Assembly (NCBI RefSeq): GCF_025766255.1
Contig: NW_026516671.1
Span: forward strand, 248,001 to 312,000
Reading direction: 5' to 3'
DNA from: Zychaea mexicana
Taxonomy: Eukaryota; Mucoromycota; Mucoromycetes; Mucorales; Lichtheimiaceae
Length of the DNA stretch: 64,000 nt
The notes below the pieces were generated by a model. That model ran no database searches and was not told where the DNA came from. It worked only from the letters and a program-made list of their open reading frames with translations. Of the stretch, positions 36,688 to 50,465 are shown piece after piece (position 1 is the stretch's first letter; every line of letters starts with the position of its first letter). Both the position numbers and the translations under genes were made by a program.

Positions 36688-39600
36688 ATGGACTACTTTT
36701 CGAATTTCAGAAAGCGGATTGTGCCTGCCAAAGTGCAGCCAAATAGCGCATTGCACCTTGTTAAATTTCACAAATGTTGGGATTATGTCCATGTAGGTTG
36801 CTCTTTATAGTTATTAACTAAGAGTGCGATAAGTTGCTGGGTCTGCAGAAAAAAAGAAAGGCGATAATTAGCTAACACCCTTTTCTGCTTCTTTTTTTTT
36901 GGTCTCCGTTTATCTTATTGTTCATGTAGAATATATTCGATTCGGACGACAACAAAACGAACGTACATGTCCAACAGACCGAAATACCAAATAAGCTACG
37001 GCTCATGGTGGATATGCTGGTCGATGAGGAAGCCCGACAGGAGGAGGACAGCACGACGGGAGTGTGCATGGAGTACTTTCTGAAGAACGGCGTGCTGCAT
37101 TATCTCGTCAGTGTGGCTGAAAAGGCGGACTATCCAGTCGGCATCAGGGGCGAAACAATCCGAATGATTGCCAACATGGTGGATCTGCTTGACGATCGAT
37201 TTCTTGTGCACAACGCGGTGCACAGGCCGACTGTGAAGCTGTTGCGCTTCTGTGTCCTGGACCAGCAACACCAGTATCACGAGGATCTCGTCGATCTCAT
37301 GTACATCATCTGCTCAAAAATTCACGGCTTCCCGGCACTGCTCAACATCTTCTTCCACCATAACCCAAACAACAGCAATTACGACGAGTTCCTGCTATTC
37401 ACATACCTGCTCCGGTTCGTGCACCGTGAGGGCCGATCCGGAGACTATGCCCGAACGGGCTTGCTGTTTGTCATGGAGATGGCTGCGGCGGATCACCTGG
37501 GCGACTTCATCCTGTCGTCTGATTTTGCTACCATCATGGCTGCTGGACTCGGGGCACTCTATTCGCAGCTGCCGCGGAAACTCGTCGTCAAGGACGAATC
37601 CTTGCTGTCCAAAACTGCATCGACCTATCTGCTCGGCCAAGACTTCATCCGTCTCAACCTCAACCATGTCGACGAATCGTCCTCGTCCTCGTTTCGCTAT
37701 CAACTTGATGCATTTCTCAAGCTGCTTGAGTTCTGCCAAGATGTGCTTGGGCGCTGTTCACGAACAGACATCTGCAAGGCGCTATTACAGTATATACGTG
37801 CCATCTTCCTGGAAAATATTCTGTATCCGTCAATTCTCGAATGCTCAGACGTGGATGGCTCGTCTGTAGCTGTCATCAGTTACATTGATGCGATCTTGCA
37901 GACGGTCGAACACAATGCATTGGCCGACATGATTGTTGGATTTCTCATCGACGACGACGACGATAGCGGCCACTCATCACCGACAAGCGAAGTAATGAAC
38001 GACACCGACAAAATCTGCTCAAACTTGTTTGCAGGCCTCGAACTGGATCGGTACAAGAGCTCGACGTACTTCACCGCTGCCGGCCGCTTTACCCTCAAAG
38101 ACTTGATCTTTAGTCGACTCAAATCAAGCTCACAACCAGCCGTAATCGCAACATTGAAACTATTAAAAACACTGCTTACAAAACACTGCCGATACTCGCT
38201 GAAATTATTATCGATATACCCTGATTACGGCGACGACTTTATATATTCCAGCAAACAACTGTCCGCACAGCCGCCACGCCAACCCTCGTCATCTACAGCT
38301 ACAGCTACGACAGTGTCGCATCATATCCGTGAAATAGAACTATACTTTTCCTTGATCTCAGCCATCGACCAAGTTCACGCTGATGATGTCCAATTGTGTG
38401 GCTACGAGGGATATCTATACGACATGGAAGCATTAATGGAAGGCGACGGCTGCTTCCAGGGCATGTGCACTGGATCATCCGAACACGACGATGAAGAAAA
38501 TAACACACTTGCAGGACACAACAACAATAACCGGCCACGCGCAAGACGGCGACACAGCTTTAAATACGGCAACCGATTTGCAGTAGCAGATCAGCAACAG
38601 CAGCAAAAACACGATTTCCCGCCCCGTACATATACCAACCATTTATCATCATTGAAAAAACTCACCCTGTTCAAGCACCGGATACAACCAACGGATCCAT
38701 TACTCCAGATATTGCTTGGTTTACTCAGTAACTTTTTTGCTCAGTCATCCGAACTCAATCTGGTACTGACGGGCGTAATTTCTGCATTAGCCATGTGTCC
38801 ATATCGGTCCTTGAAAGGCTGGATCTCCTTCCGAGATAGCGACCGCACCAGTGCAGAAGATGTGCTCGTGCTCAACACGGACAGCGAAGCTGTCAACCTC
38901 AAAGCAGCAGCGACGAGTAATAAAGCTTACGACGACGACGACGACAGAATTCATGCGAACGATATATACCATCATCCAACTGTGATACCACGCAGCGTAG
39001 AAAACGAAGACGAAGACGACGATGACGATCGCTCTATCGACTACGGCGTCGAGAAACAATCTGCCGCCATGACCCAACCCACTCAATTCAAATCATTCCC
39101 TCCATTTTTCACCCTGTTTCGTACTCTAACACAACAAGTCGACTATTATCGCTCCGAAATCGACAATTTTGACATCTTGTTAGAAGAACGGCGACTGATG
39201 TTGCAAAATCCACAAGCAGCCGCTACGCTAGAAACATTCTCCTCACCCTCTTCTCCAGTTCCATCAACACCGACTACACCTACCACAACATCCACTATGG
39301 GGTCATTATCCGCTGCTGCAGGCTATCTATTTGGATTCAGCAACCCTGCTCCTGCTCCCCCTCTATCGGATCCCAGCAGCTATGCAAGACGACCCTCCAT
39401 TTTACCACAGCAACCATCGGCAAGCAGTAACAACAACAACAACAACAACAACAGTGATTATTATTGGTGGAGCGCGCGACCAGACCACATGCAATCCGAC
39501 ACCTCTGGATTAGCAGCGACAGAGGCGGCCGTCCAGTCGCTAATTTCTGATCCTTTATCACCACTGTCGGTACATGCACGCAGAACACAAGACATCCGCA

Positions 39601-39860
39601 TCAAACCATTGTTCCCGTCTAGTTTCCCTCAGGACAACAAAGACTCAATACTTGACTTGGATGACGAAGACGAGGATGCATTTGCGCCTGCTGATCAAGA
39701 TCCATCCATACAAGCACGGCGAAGAAAGAGCGCCGTCAATGACATTCCATTGTCGAAGCTATTGAATAATGTCGTCATATTGGAAGAATCTATCAAGGAG
39801 CTTATTGCTGTAATGCAAGTGCGGTCTAGTCTTGGGGTCGACCAGATACGTTATGTCTGA
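36688..39860 (+). CDS. FHIP / RAI16-like protein (FTS-Hook-FHIP complex subunit)
   Basis: Two exons: 36688-36792 and 36930-39860, giving 1011 aa. The N-terminus (FHKCWDYVH, then LMVDMLVDEEARQEE and GVCMEYFLKNGVLHYL) and the core FARTGLL-like block (YARTGLLFVMEMA, then FATIMAAGLGALYSQLPRKL) are family hallmarks of FHIP/FAM160 (RAI16-like). In animals and filamentous fungi the FTS-Hook-FHIP complex links early endosomes to dynein. The helical core runs to about residue 600. The rest is disordered, with acidic DDDDD and DEDDDDD runs, poly-N, and a conserved-looking tail. The intron removes an interruption and joins DYVH to NIFDSDD in phase. It is convergent with AP-3 delta, with 210 bp between them. 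Confidence 0.9.
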
Positions 39861-40070
39861 AAAATATATATATCATAATAAATCATCGTGTGTTCCTGTT
39901 TGTCGTGTATATACCATTACATACAATACCAATAGGTGATATCGTATAAGAATAAGAAAAATTATTCTTTTTATTACTATTACTATACACATAAAAGATG
40001 GAGATGAAGAGAGTGCGTGAGAGTGTGCTGCGTGTGTGTGTTTGTGTGTGTGTGTGTGAAAGAAAAAACA

Positions 40071-43000
40071 TTAGAGTTGGATGGCTTTCAGTTGATCCAC
40101 AAAGGCTTCCAAAAAGCCATCGTCGGTACATTTAAGGTCTATCGTAATGGTTGCATTTCCTTCTTGAGAGGTCAAGTCGTATTTCAGTAAGCCTGCAATC
40201 TGCGAGCCTTGGATACTCTTAGCATAAAGTGATGCTGCACCGGGAACAACCTCGACCACTTGCAGTCGTGTTGTGCTAGTAATCGTGCTCAGCGCATCAA
40301 TGAGCTTTTGGTCAACTGCCGCGTCAGTTGCGATGGGTATCTCAATGGTCACTGTGTCTCGGTAATCGAACTCCTGGCCGTGTTCAGCAAGCAAGTTGGC
40401 GAATTCTGTGGGATCCATCGCTTGGTCTTGGATTAAGAAAACGCTCGGCCGAACAATCATTTCGAGTGGTATCTGGTTTAATGCGGACGAGTCCTAGTAT
40501 TGCCAGACATAGAACCAACACTTTTTAGTCTTCAAGTCGTAGGCAACTTTCGATTCTTTATCTCTCCTTTACCTGTATATCATATTGCATGTCGCATCGT
40601 AGGCAAAGTCCACGTCGAATGTCACCGGTTACGGCAAAATAGCCTGCTGCTTCAATGTCTTTTCCAGCCTCCAACTCAAATGTATCACTTAAGGATGCAA
40701 GGTCAGGATGTCGCATGTGTTCTACGTATCTGAAATCGAACGACTCGATCGTCGTGAAATGTAAGTTGGTGAGTGTAGCATCGGTTGTCTTGTTCTTCAT
40801 GTTCAGTCTAGCTTCAACGACCGAAGTGCCGTTGTCCTTTTCATCTGATAATGATAATAGATAGTGCTATACAGGATGCATTTTAAACCATGAGTTAATA
40901 ACAAAGTTTCGCACTATCATATATCATTACGAGGGTAGAACTTACCAATTCGATATTTTCGTTACTTAATAGGAGCTCAGGCGGAATTTGTTTTAATTGA
41001 TCCTTCAGAAGCTCTTCTGTGGGCATATCGGGCACTTCATTTGATTGAACATTCTCCACGGACTAGTAATAATATATTCATCAGCACCCATTCACATAGC
41101 TATTGGCAGAATTGATATCAAATTACCTCGGGCTCTTGTTCAGCAGCAGCGGCTTTCTTCTTTTTCTTTTTTTTCTCCTTGGTTGCTGTGCCTGACGTTG
41201 ATTTCTTGGGCTTTTTGACTTCTCCATCAACACTCTTTCTCTTCTTCTTTTTCTTTTTGCGCTCGCCATCCTATACAAAATCGTTAATTATTGCATAATG
41301 TCAATGGAAATTAAAGAGAATAAGCAACTTACATCCTTGAGCGCAGTTGTAGATGCAGATTGCGCCAACCGTCGTTCTCTTTTTTCCACGCGTGCACGTG
41401 CTTCTTCTCGCCGTCGCAGCTCTTCTGGACTCGAATAAGTCTGCATCTCGGGGAACCGCTCATCAGCACCCAAAGGCGTATTCAGATCCACCGTGTTCAA
41501 ACCGTCATCATCTGTAGCAAAGATATCCTTGCCACGTTGTTGCTGAGACTTGCTATAAGCTCCACCACTGCCCCGTCTCTTACTGCTTCCATTGGCACCT
41601 TCTTGATCGCTTGCGGAGTCTACGGCATCTTCTGGCATTTCTTCAGGCGCATACACTGGTGGTGGAGGTGAGGGTACACGGGCCTGCCGTTTGCCCTTGG
41701 ATTTCTTTCTGTGCTTCTTGGATTTACCACTACTGCCAGCCACATCGAAATCATCTATTGAGAGCTTCACAATAGGAATCGAATCCACATCCTCTTCCAG
41801 ATCCAACAATTTGGCTTGTTGCTTTTGCTTTTCTGATTTGTCCGACATGATATAGTAGGGATCGTTACGCAGTGCTTCCAACCGTGCAGCGCGTCGACGC
41901 TCCTTATCCTCGTCGTCTTCGCTGTCATCTTCGTCATATCGCTTCGATCGGCTCTTCTTTTTCTTCTTTTTAGTGCTTGTAGTGGCGTGTGTATCCACAT
42001 CAATGCTAGGCGATTCCAGGGAAGCAATTTCAGATTCACTGTCGTCTACGAGATCAGGAAGTGGCTCGTTGATCCAGACATCCAGGTCCAAGTCGTCAGG
42101 AACAGGTACTTTTCTTTGGGCTTTGGGTGCCACAGGGTTGAGCTCATACAAAGAGAATAGCGCAGGAAGACCCTGGAGCACAAGTGGTGCCTGTTCACTA
42201 GTAAGATCTTGTGAAATTGCAGCCAAGACTATATCAAAAATAGCTTGTGCATTGCAAGCCTAGCAACATAACCGAGTTATTAAGAATAAAAACAATGAGG
42301 TGATTTTATGATATTAGATAGATATTTAGGCCCTTTCAAAATAGCTACTGCACTTACTCGCTCTTGGACCTCAAGATCGGCACTGCGTGTAAACATGCTA
42401 ATCTTATCCTTCATGACTTCGGTCACCTTGACAAATTCTGTTTGCAGCTCGGTATTCCATTCGTCAATCAATTCATTTACCCAGAAGGCATAGATCTTGA
42501 TTATATTGTGGACATAGATAGCCTGCACCTTGACAGGCATGTCGACAACATAGGGTGTCAACAAACATTCGAGGGTAGCAGGAATGTTATCAAGGAAACT
42601 GATTGTTGGTAAATGTTCCACAGTGAGTATATATATATATATATATGTACAGTAGACCGGTCCTTATTTTTCTAGATTTCTAACCTGCAATATTCACCGC
42701 AAATCCATGCAGCAGCAGAAAGCACTTCGATGTTGGTGTCGCGCTTTCTGGCTGTTCTCAAAAGTTGATGGTCGGATAACAAACGGAACTTTTCCATACA
42801 CAATATCAGAAATACAATTAATTAATCCTTCTTGGTCTCTCCTTTAAACCACATGTATCGACACTATCTTACCATCTGCTTTACTGCGAATGGACGTACG
42901 CTCTTGACGCGCACACTGACATCCATCAGCTGAGTTGTCAAGATCTCGCCCACGCTCACCCCAGAAACATGCGCCAGTCCAACTAAAACTGTAATGTACC

Positions 43001-44807
43001 ACTCGAAGTTGGACACGTTGCGGTATTGATTCTGACTACTGATAAAAACGATGCGATTGATAATGTCGGTGCGATAAACTGGATCAAGGACGCTCGATGC
43101 TTCGTGAAGAGACGATGTGCCATTGCTGTCGCCAGGCACCAAATGGGTAATAAGTCGCTTCACTATATCAACAAGACTCTTTTTGTTTGCCTACATGACC
43201 CGCAATATGATTCAGTTTTCCACTTTACGCTCCTTGATTCCTTCTTTTTAGATCTGTGTCCCTTAAAGTTTTCTCTTACCATGCCAACAACAAGGTCAAG
43301 TGCACGGAATCGTATACTGAAATCGTCATCATCAATGCATTCCAAAATGATATCCTTATGCTCAGCGATCAATTTGGGATGGGTCGACAAAAGTCGACTC
43401 ATTGCCAGTAGACCAACGTATTTTACTACCATTCATGATAGCCAATGTCAGTCTCTTTTTTTAACTCGTTACAATTACGCAGTAGGTAAAAAAAACTCAC
43501 AGTTTTGATCCGGATCCTCCAAAAACCGTCGGAGCTTGTTCACACAGGTTGCAGCTAACGCATGACTGGAATCACCCGCCGCTTCCAGGAACCCTCCCGT
43601 GATCACGGTGTGAATGCATTCGTATAAAAGGGACATGGCTGGCGTTGTTTGAATAAGCGAAGTAAGTGGTGGGAGCAGCTTTTTAATAAGTCTTGGTTCG
43701 AGCGGTGTAAGTGATGCAAACTATAGATACAATTAGCCCCCAAGACAATTTGGTAATTTCGTACTTTTCCTTCCCATTTCATTCCAATCCAGCACTTTAC
43801 CATTTTAATTATTTTAATGAGCATCCAGTTATTCGCAGAAGTCGTCAGCAATCGGAATAGCTGCGGCGCCAACGACAAGTAATTGCGTGGATTCTTTCGA
43901 GCTAGTTCACAAACGACACTGACGGTTGCAGATACGACAGCTACATATTTATCCCGAGACCCGTCTTCCCAGTTAGTACATTGGATTTCCTTTGACGTTT
44001 GTCGTCCAGTACTAATGCTTCCTTACATGGATCCGCATCCTCGAGCTTTTCTTTTAAACGCGGGAAGCTGAGTCGAAGCGCTTCAGGGAACTTTAAAAAC
44101 ACTTTGTACAGCACTAGCACGACCTTTTTGCGAATATACGGACGCGAGTGGTTCAGCATGGCGACTAGATCTTGACATAGATCGCGTGCTAGGTCGGCCG
44201 TAACGATATGCGAAAGTCCGTTGACGGCAATCCCAATTTCGAGGGGGGAAGACGAAGCCAAGTCCTGTAAAAATCGTATATACAATTGGGTGTTTTAGAA
44301 CGTTCGGCTGCGCACAGTGCCGAACGCCAAATGATCAAAAATAAGAGCCAGATGGAAACAACGGAGCGATCAGTACCTTTTTGATTAAATTGGTAGTAAG
44401 CATAAGCACATCCGTGTCTTGCTGAAACGATTGCGTGGCTGCCAAGTAACCCGCCCGTTTATGTAACAGTTTTGGACTCGACATTACTTCGACTATATGG
44501 AAAGATGCCCAGGACATGTCGTAGCCAAGCATTTGAAGCTACAGATAGATTACAGCAAAACAGGCAGCGCATTAAGTTTCCTTGTAGACTTTGTGGGAGT
44601 AATTATAAAAGTTCCCGTCCACGGGTGTATCAAGAAATACTCGTAGCTTACATAGGTCAGCTTGGCGACCGCGACGCCTTTGATATCGATATCGTTCGAC
44701 TTGACTTCATTACGTATTTCTTGTAAACACACGGCAATGTATTTCTGCTCGTTCTTTTTGTTGGCGCGAATCCCACGAATGAGATCCGTCAGCGATTTCT
44801 CAAACAT
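40071..44807 (-). CDS. APL5: AP-3 adaptor complex subunit delta
   Basis: Fourteen exons: 44807-44652, 44538-44377, 44264-44027, 43940-43801, 43720-43501, 43425-43280, 43190-42873, 42788-42685, 42598-42358, 42259-41333, 41270-41127, 41062-40946, 40866-40573 and 40493-40071, giving 1209 aa. The adaptin trunk starts MFEKSLTDLIRGIRANKKNE and includes the armadillo-like blocks RPYIRKKVVLVLYKVFLKFP and LTPLEPRLIKKLLPPL, plus KYVGLLAMSRLL. After about residue 575 come an acidic, lysine-rich hinge (KKKKKKSRSK, RKKSKGKRQ) and a C-terminal ear-like region. AP-3 sorts cargo from Golgi or endosomes to the vacuole. The acceptor for exon 13 was set at 40866, not at the stronger-looking site 24 bp downstream, because only the former keeps the frame. 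Confidence 0.95.
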
Positions 44808-46567
44808 AATTTGAGTGTTTGGAAAAGAAAGGGACGAACGAGCTCAAAAGACACAGGAATCAGTCAGGCGAGTGAGCTTGGCTTATGCGGAGATAAAAGC
44901 CGATGTGTTTCAGGTCGTGATAAGTTCTGCCACTTGTTTACATTAACCACAGCGTCAAATAAACCGGAGAACATATAAAAATGATATGATAGAGTGCAAA
45001 AGATATTGCGAAAAGCAGTTGTACTTTGCAGACTATAATTTGGTATTTACCGCAACACTTGAATGTAAAGAACAACACACGCCACACCTGTATAGGTTTA
45101 TCTCAAACTTACGATTTTAAGGAAGATGGTACCGCCTAATATATGAAAGTATCTTCTCTAACTTGGAATATTTTGTTGATAGCCCAGGTAAAAAAAAACT
45201 CACATGGAACAGAAGTATGTACTGATAAGCGGCGAAATGGTATTACTACTAAATGCTCTTCTTTTTCTTCGTGAACTATCTCACCCGAACTTGCAGTTAC
45301 TATGATAATGCAGCATTGCTAGGTACATACCACATACAAAAGTAGAGAAGGTATATAACCCATTAGCGAAAAATTAGTTTTTAAATCTGATATCTCACGG
45401 GTCTATCGAAACAACGAATAATAATTTATTTCCCTCTGAAGTGGAATTCACCATCCCATCACGTTAACCGTCAGTGCGACAGTTGGTTATACTTTATACA
45501 CTTACCAAGCTATATTTTGAACAATTGTAGATTCATATTCATATTTTTGCTTTGTTCATATTATTACTTTCCTCAGGTGCAACGAGGATTATTGACTGAT
45601 GAGAGGCGCACTCGGTATGAGCTATTATCCAGAAAAAATCGTCGCTCTCTGTAACTACTACAGTCATAAATTAAAAACCACTGCTGAGGTCGTACTGATG
45701 GGAGCTTATATTGATTGATATCCTACTTACCATAGTTACGTACTACTACATCAAAACTTGAGCATCTAATAAAGGAGCTGTATAAATGTATATAACATCC
45801 CGTATCAACAACAAACCACTGCGCACCGTCGAATCAATCTAGTATCTTGGGATTCCATTCACCTGTCAGGGTATTGACGGTCAACAACTTATCAGCCAAC
45901 GCACCACCAAAGCAACTGTGAAGGAATGGCTCCCTTGCGAAGACTCAGCGTCTACCAATATGGCATGGGTCTTTGGCCCGCGTTACGAACATATCGAGCT
46001 TTCATCCTCCCGGTTCTTGAACTCGGCCGCCATATCAGCCACCCAACTCAAAAAGGTACATCAAAGACAAAAGAACTGCGTCAAGACCTGGGCAATGTGA
46101 CTTCATCATCATACCCACATCCCTCACTACACTCACAGCGTCTATAGACAGCTCTTCTCTCTCCTCCTTCTCACATCCTCACTCCACTCTTCCTTTCCTT
46201 TTTTTCCACTTCGTTCCTCTCCTCGTCAAACATCTTAATACGGTTTGACTTTTCCGTCTTCAGAAGGGGGTTTTTAGTTGAAGCACCACCCCTCTATCTT
46301 CTTATCTACTTTCTTTCTTAATCCCCGCACCGCAAGAAAGCGACAAAAATGTTTAAGCGTACCGTCATTGGCCTTCTAATAAATATAAACTTTAAATTAC
46401 AAAAGTATATAATATGGTTCTTTAGATATGGGAGGTATACAGTGCCTGCTGCTATACAATTACTTTTATTTGAGATAATATATTACATTACAATTTTACA
46501 CGAAAGTAGAGAATAAAAAGGTGGTTTTTTTTAAACAAGATTACAGTGATATGCGTATTATGTACGA
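44808..46567. other. Intergenic region with LINE relic
   Basis: The first 200 bp are the AP-3 delta 5' flank. From 45780 to about 46110 lies a reverse-transcriptase relic of a LINE. It is followed by a pyrimidine-rich tract (46140-46330) and the 3' flank of the PTR2-type gene. No intact gene is seen. Confidence 0.65.
45780..46110 (+). mobile_element. Decayed LINE (non-LTR) reverse-transcriptase C-terminal fragment
   Basis: YLGIPFTCQGIDGQQLISQR begins at 45843, preceded in frame by a TAG. A frame change near 45925 leads to PLRRLSVYQYGMG and LWPALRTYRAFILPVLELG. The order YLGIPF, then R..KA, then Y(R)xFxxPVLExG is the standard thumb-side pattern of LINE reverse transcriptases. One stop and one frameshift within about 80 codons show it is dead. 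No target duplication or poly(A) tail was identified. Confidence 0.7.
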
Positions 46568-48774
46568 TTAGGGTTCGTATTCTTGTTCCTTCTTGTTTCC
46601 ATCTTCCTTTTGCATGTATTCGTTTAACTGCTTCTCATTTCGGCCGATGGCGTCTTCCTCCACATCTTTCTGGTCTTGCTTGTGATGGCAGATATAGATA
46701 AGAATGCAGCAAACGAAAGCAGCGCAAGAAATACCGGTATACATCCAGGTAAGCTTAGGATCGACGGCAACAGAGACCAAGGCAAAGGCCAAGATGGAGG
46801 CAATGCAGTTGGCGAACAAGAAAAGAGCCATGACAATCGACTTCATGGATTGAGGAGCCTTTTTGTAAGCATACTCCATACCAGTAATCTAAATTATAGG
46901 ATGTAAAGGAAGACAGATGATGATTAGTAAATTGATTACTTTAAACGATCAAAAGTAGGCTTGAGATAACCAATTGTACATATACTTACCGAGGCAAAAA
47001 TTTCGGAAGTGGCGATAAAGAAGTAAGAGGGAATTTGGTAAGCAGCAGAGATCCAGTTGGGACCATCAGGGTGATCATAGTTGGGCGCCGTCCCGTAAAT
47101 CTTGGATTGGATACCGGCAGTGTAACCCCTATTTAATAAGTAAAAAGAGGTTAACGATCACATATACCGCTAAGAAATAAGCGAGAAGACGAAACTTACA
47201 TGGCAACTGCGGCAAAGAAGAAACCGATGGTAATACGCATAATAGGGCGCATGGGCATGTTAAAGTGACGGAGAAGAGGATAGATAATTCTATCCATCAA
47301 TGGAATCAAAATGATAAGAGCAATGGGGTTGATGTTTTGCATAATATCATTGGGCACGCTGCCAGTCAACATGGTACTGGCCTGGGAAACAAGGTTGTTG
47401 GTCATTTGAGAGTAACAGAGCCAGTAGATTGGGTACCAGCAGAAGACGATGCAGGCTTTAAGAGTACGTCTCAGCTCGTCAACGAAGACATCATCATGGG
47501 TCACCTTTTCAGCAATATCGGGATGGGTTACAGCCAAGTTGGAAGGTTTGCATGCTTCAAGACCGCCCTTGACCTTGAATGAAGCAAGGTAAAAGAGTTT
47601 ACCAGCTTCCACGAAGACAGAACCACGGGGTGGATTTTGGACATAGCGCTTGCGACCCAAAAGCACGACGGCAATACCAGGAATGAACATGAGAGTTGGC
47701 AACAAGAAAGCAGGCCAGAAGCCGACGTTTTTTTCCAATTCCGTGGTGGCAATGGCGGACAGTGAGCCAATGTTGATACCCCCTATAATTATACAGAAGT
47801 ACTTTAGTCATCTTGGAATCGATTTTTTAGACATGCGTGGTGAAGATTAGCTCGCTTAAAAACATACAGTAGAACATGTTGAAAATCTTTTGGTATGTTG
47901 CTTGAGGAGTGACGATGACACGATTGCCATTCTTCAAAGTTTTGACGTAGGGAGAGCGGCTACGGTATTGTTCGGCAACAAGGGGCGAGACATTGGCCTT
48001 GATACCACCGGTACCAAGACCAATGATGATGATTGCAACGATGTAGCCAGGGAAAGCACCTCCTGAATCGATGGATGTTGGGATGGAAGTACAGGTGAGG
48101 ATAATGAGACCAACGAAGTAGATGCAACTGAAGTAAAGAATGGTTTTGTATTTGCCAAGATACTGGTCGGCAATGATGGCAGCGATAATCTGGTGCATAA
48201 AATGGGTGGTTAACATCTCAAAACGTTATCTTCTGTATAAGTACTATGTGAGAAGGAGAAGTCGAAAAAGCTACATACTGGAGTAATGTAACACCAGAAC
48301 TGGAAGAAGGTCGTCAAGGCAGTAGCAGTTTGTTGACCCTTGCCCATGGCACCGGGCTGATCAGCAGGATCTGTTTACACAAGATGATGGGTTTTCGACC
48401 AAACTGTTTAGTATTTGAAGATATTACGATAAATAGGCATGCTGATAGAGAAGCAGTAGACACAGCAGCAGCAGATGCAACAACAACACTGGTAATTGTA
48501 ACTTACATTCGCCGGGATCGGGATGCTGGATATAGTTCTGGAAAGGGCCACTCAAACCATAGTACGTAAAACGTTCGCAAAATTCGATCAAGATGACAAG
48601 ATACGCAGATGCAGGGACATTGTCGGCAACTTCACGCAGGTTTTTCCAGTCTTCTTCTGTAGGTTCAGGGCCCGTTTCTTCGCTCTGCACCTGTTCGAAA
48701 GACTCGGAGACACTGAAATGGTCGAGTTGCTGCTCTTTGAGCTCGGCGGCAGGTCGCTCGACTTTCTCGTCCAT
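46568..48774 (-). CDS. PTR2: Proton-coupled oligopeptide transporter (POT/PTR2 family)
   Basis: Six exons: 48774-48507, 48370-48279, 48189-47868, 47782-47200, 47128-46990 and 46888-46568, giving 574 aa. An acidic N-tail precedes FCERFTYYGLSGPFQNYIQ, the POT signature with the ExxER-type region. Next come GQQTATALTTFFQFWCYITP, GLGTGGIKANVSPLVAEQY, FYWGINIGSLS and about twelve membrane helices in total, with a charged C-tail. It imports di- and tripeptides with protons at the plasma membrane. A long (GA)n run lies just upstream of the start, in the presumed 5' UTR. The nearest plus-strand gene is 4.4 kb away. Confidence 0.96.
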
Positions 48775-48851
48775 CGGAGTGATTATGTATGTGTGGAGTA
48801 GATGGAAGAGAATTAAAAGGTTAGGGAAGATGCGGGAGGAAGAGAAGATGA

Positions 48852-48854
<3 letters not shown>

Positions 48855-48900
<46 letters not shown>
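48855..48900. repeat. (GA)n microsatellite in PTR2 leader
   Basis: About 23 uninterrupted GA units some 80 bp upstream of the PTR2 start codon. On the mRNA strand this is a CT tract. It may act as a promoter or 5' UTR pyrimidine element, but it is also a common slippage repeat. Confidence 0.95.
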
Positions 48901-48905
<5 letters not shown>

Positions 48906-50379
48906 TACAGCAAGTAAAAATATTTTTTTTCGGTTGCTTGCGCGCGCCAAACGTACAGTCTACACTGAGCGGTAACGGGATGGAAAGGGAACCAACTGAG
49001 TTATAACGGGACCATTTTTTTCCTTGATTGAATCGCTGCTTTTTGAAACACGGCATCATTACCGAGCGTCCGTTTTTCGTTATGAGGGAATATTACCACA
49101 ACGGTTGCATTAGAAATGGATCTGGTAGCGTAGCAAAATTTGTTGCGCGCGAGAAAACATGTTTCCTGGGTTACTACCTTCAATATGCTTTTGTGTGCCA
49201 ATGGCTTTCGGGCTGTCTGTCATCTCGGCATATGACCGAATTCAATTTAAATTCATCAAAAATGGTAATAAGCATTCATTCTGGTTGGTCCAGCGTGGGA
49301 AAACGATTTCAGCCGCCGATTTCTGACTCTCTTGTGGTTGTGCATATTACTATGTATTTTTTAGTACATCTCCAGAAAGTCTGTCTCCACGGCGGCAAAG
49401 TTTGCTGACCACATGATCAAAAACCGGAGATGTCATAAAGAAGTCGCATTTCATACGCGTATTCGTAAAGGTAGATTTCATGCTGAAATGTCAACACTAA
49501 AGCTTAATTTTAGACCGTGGTAAAATTGTTCCTAATGAGGATATGAGGGCTACGCCAAGAATGGATAATTTATACACGAGAACGGGAAATGTTTGTTTAG
49601 AAAACCCTTGATTTTGAACAAAACATTATCTTATCAGCAAGAGTTTCCTCCAATCAGCGTTTTGCGGGTTAATAGGGTCCGGGCTCAGAATTCTCAGTTG
49701 CTTAAATCCACCAATAAAGTGTTGGCAGCAGCTCGAAATATAGAAAAGGGCCGCCGACCCGCTTGATACTTTAACGCCATCCCGAAGGTGAAACTTATAT
49801 ATGATGATCTCCGAATGTTCAAGGGTGCTGTGTAGATAGTATGAAAGTATGTGCTAGACAATTTAGGCCCAATAAAAATTCGCGATTTATGGCGTTTGTG
49901 ATCGATTGCGATTCTGCTCAGTACATATAGCGACAGTGTCAACTTTAAAAAAAAGATACAGGTGTACAGTAGCACGAAACGCATTGCGGATGCTGTTTGT
50001 ACCATGTAATGACGTCGTATGGCCTGCAAAAACAGAAAATACCCAGCAACGCATTGGCTAAATCTATTGTGGAGCATTCTACTTTTCACAATCAACTAGA
50101 GCCGCCAACACAATTTATTATGGATGTCTAAATACTCGAGTAACTGATATGCCGGCGATATGGGAATAGCGTTAATACCAGTTTTCATATCCTGTACGTA
50201 TCTGACTACGTGGCACTGTACTGGCTGCTATGTATTGGGTTTTAACATCACGTAATAAAAATTATCAGAGTACGCAGTGGAGATCGATTGGCGAGATTCT
50301 CAAAGTTATATGGAAAACAATGCTTTGCTGTTGATAAAAGGGTCTTCTTTGCTCTTCAAGAAGCCTACTGGGTTTTCCC

Positions 50380-50465
50380 TAATGGTTGGCGCTGGAAGTA
50401 AACCAAGTTGGCGCCAAAAGATGTGATATGAGGCTTCTTGTCATTTTCAACTTGGCGCTACCGCG
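50380..50465. repeat. Three-copy TTGGCGC repeat, copy B (inverted relative to copy A)
   Basis: TTGGCGC occurs at 50386, 50408 (within the palindrome TTGGCGCCAA) and 50452. Read on the minus strand, the order is GCGCCAAGTTGAAAA, GCGCCAACTTGG, GCGCCAACCATTA. This parallels the set at 13051-13134, in the same order and ending in the same GCGCCAACCATTA. A weaker fourth unit (CACGTCAAATTGAAGG on the minus strand) lies near 50495. Confidence 0.5.

Noticed and set aside
42600..42690. CAGTAGACCGGTCC near a TA repeat as another transposon end
   Set aside because: It lies within an AP-3 delta intron and no inverted partner was found nearby. Too short to support.
48855..48900. GA repeat as part of a CRISPR-like or regulatory array
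   Set aside because: It is a simple dinucleotide microsatellite with no spacer structure.
49694..50095. 133-codon minus-strand open frame in the PTR2-DDX59 desert
   Set aside because: Composition is hydrophobic but patternless, with no recognisable domain and no promoter-like or splice context.
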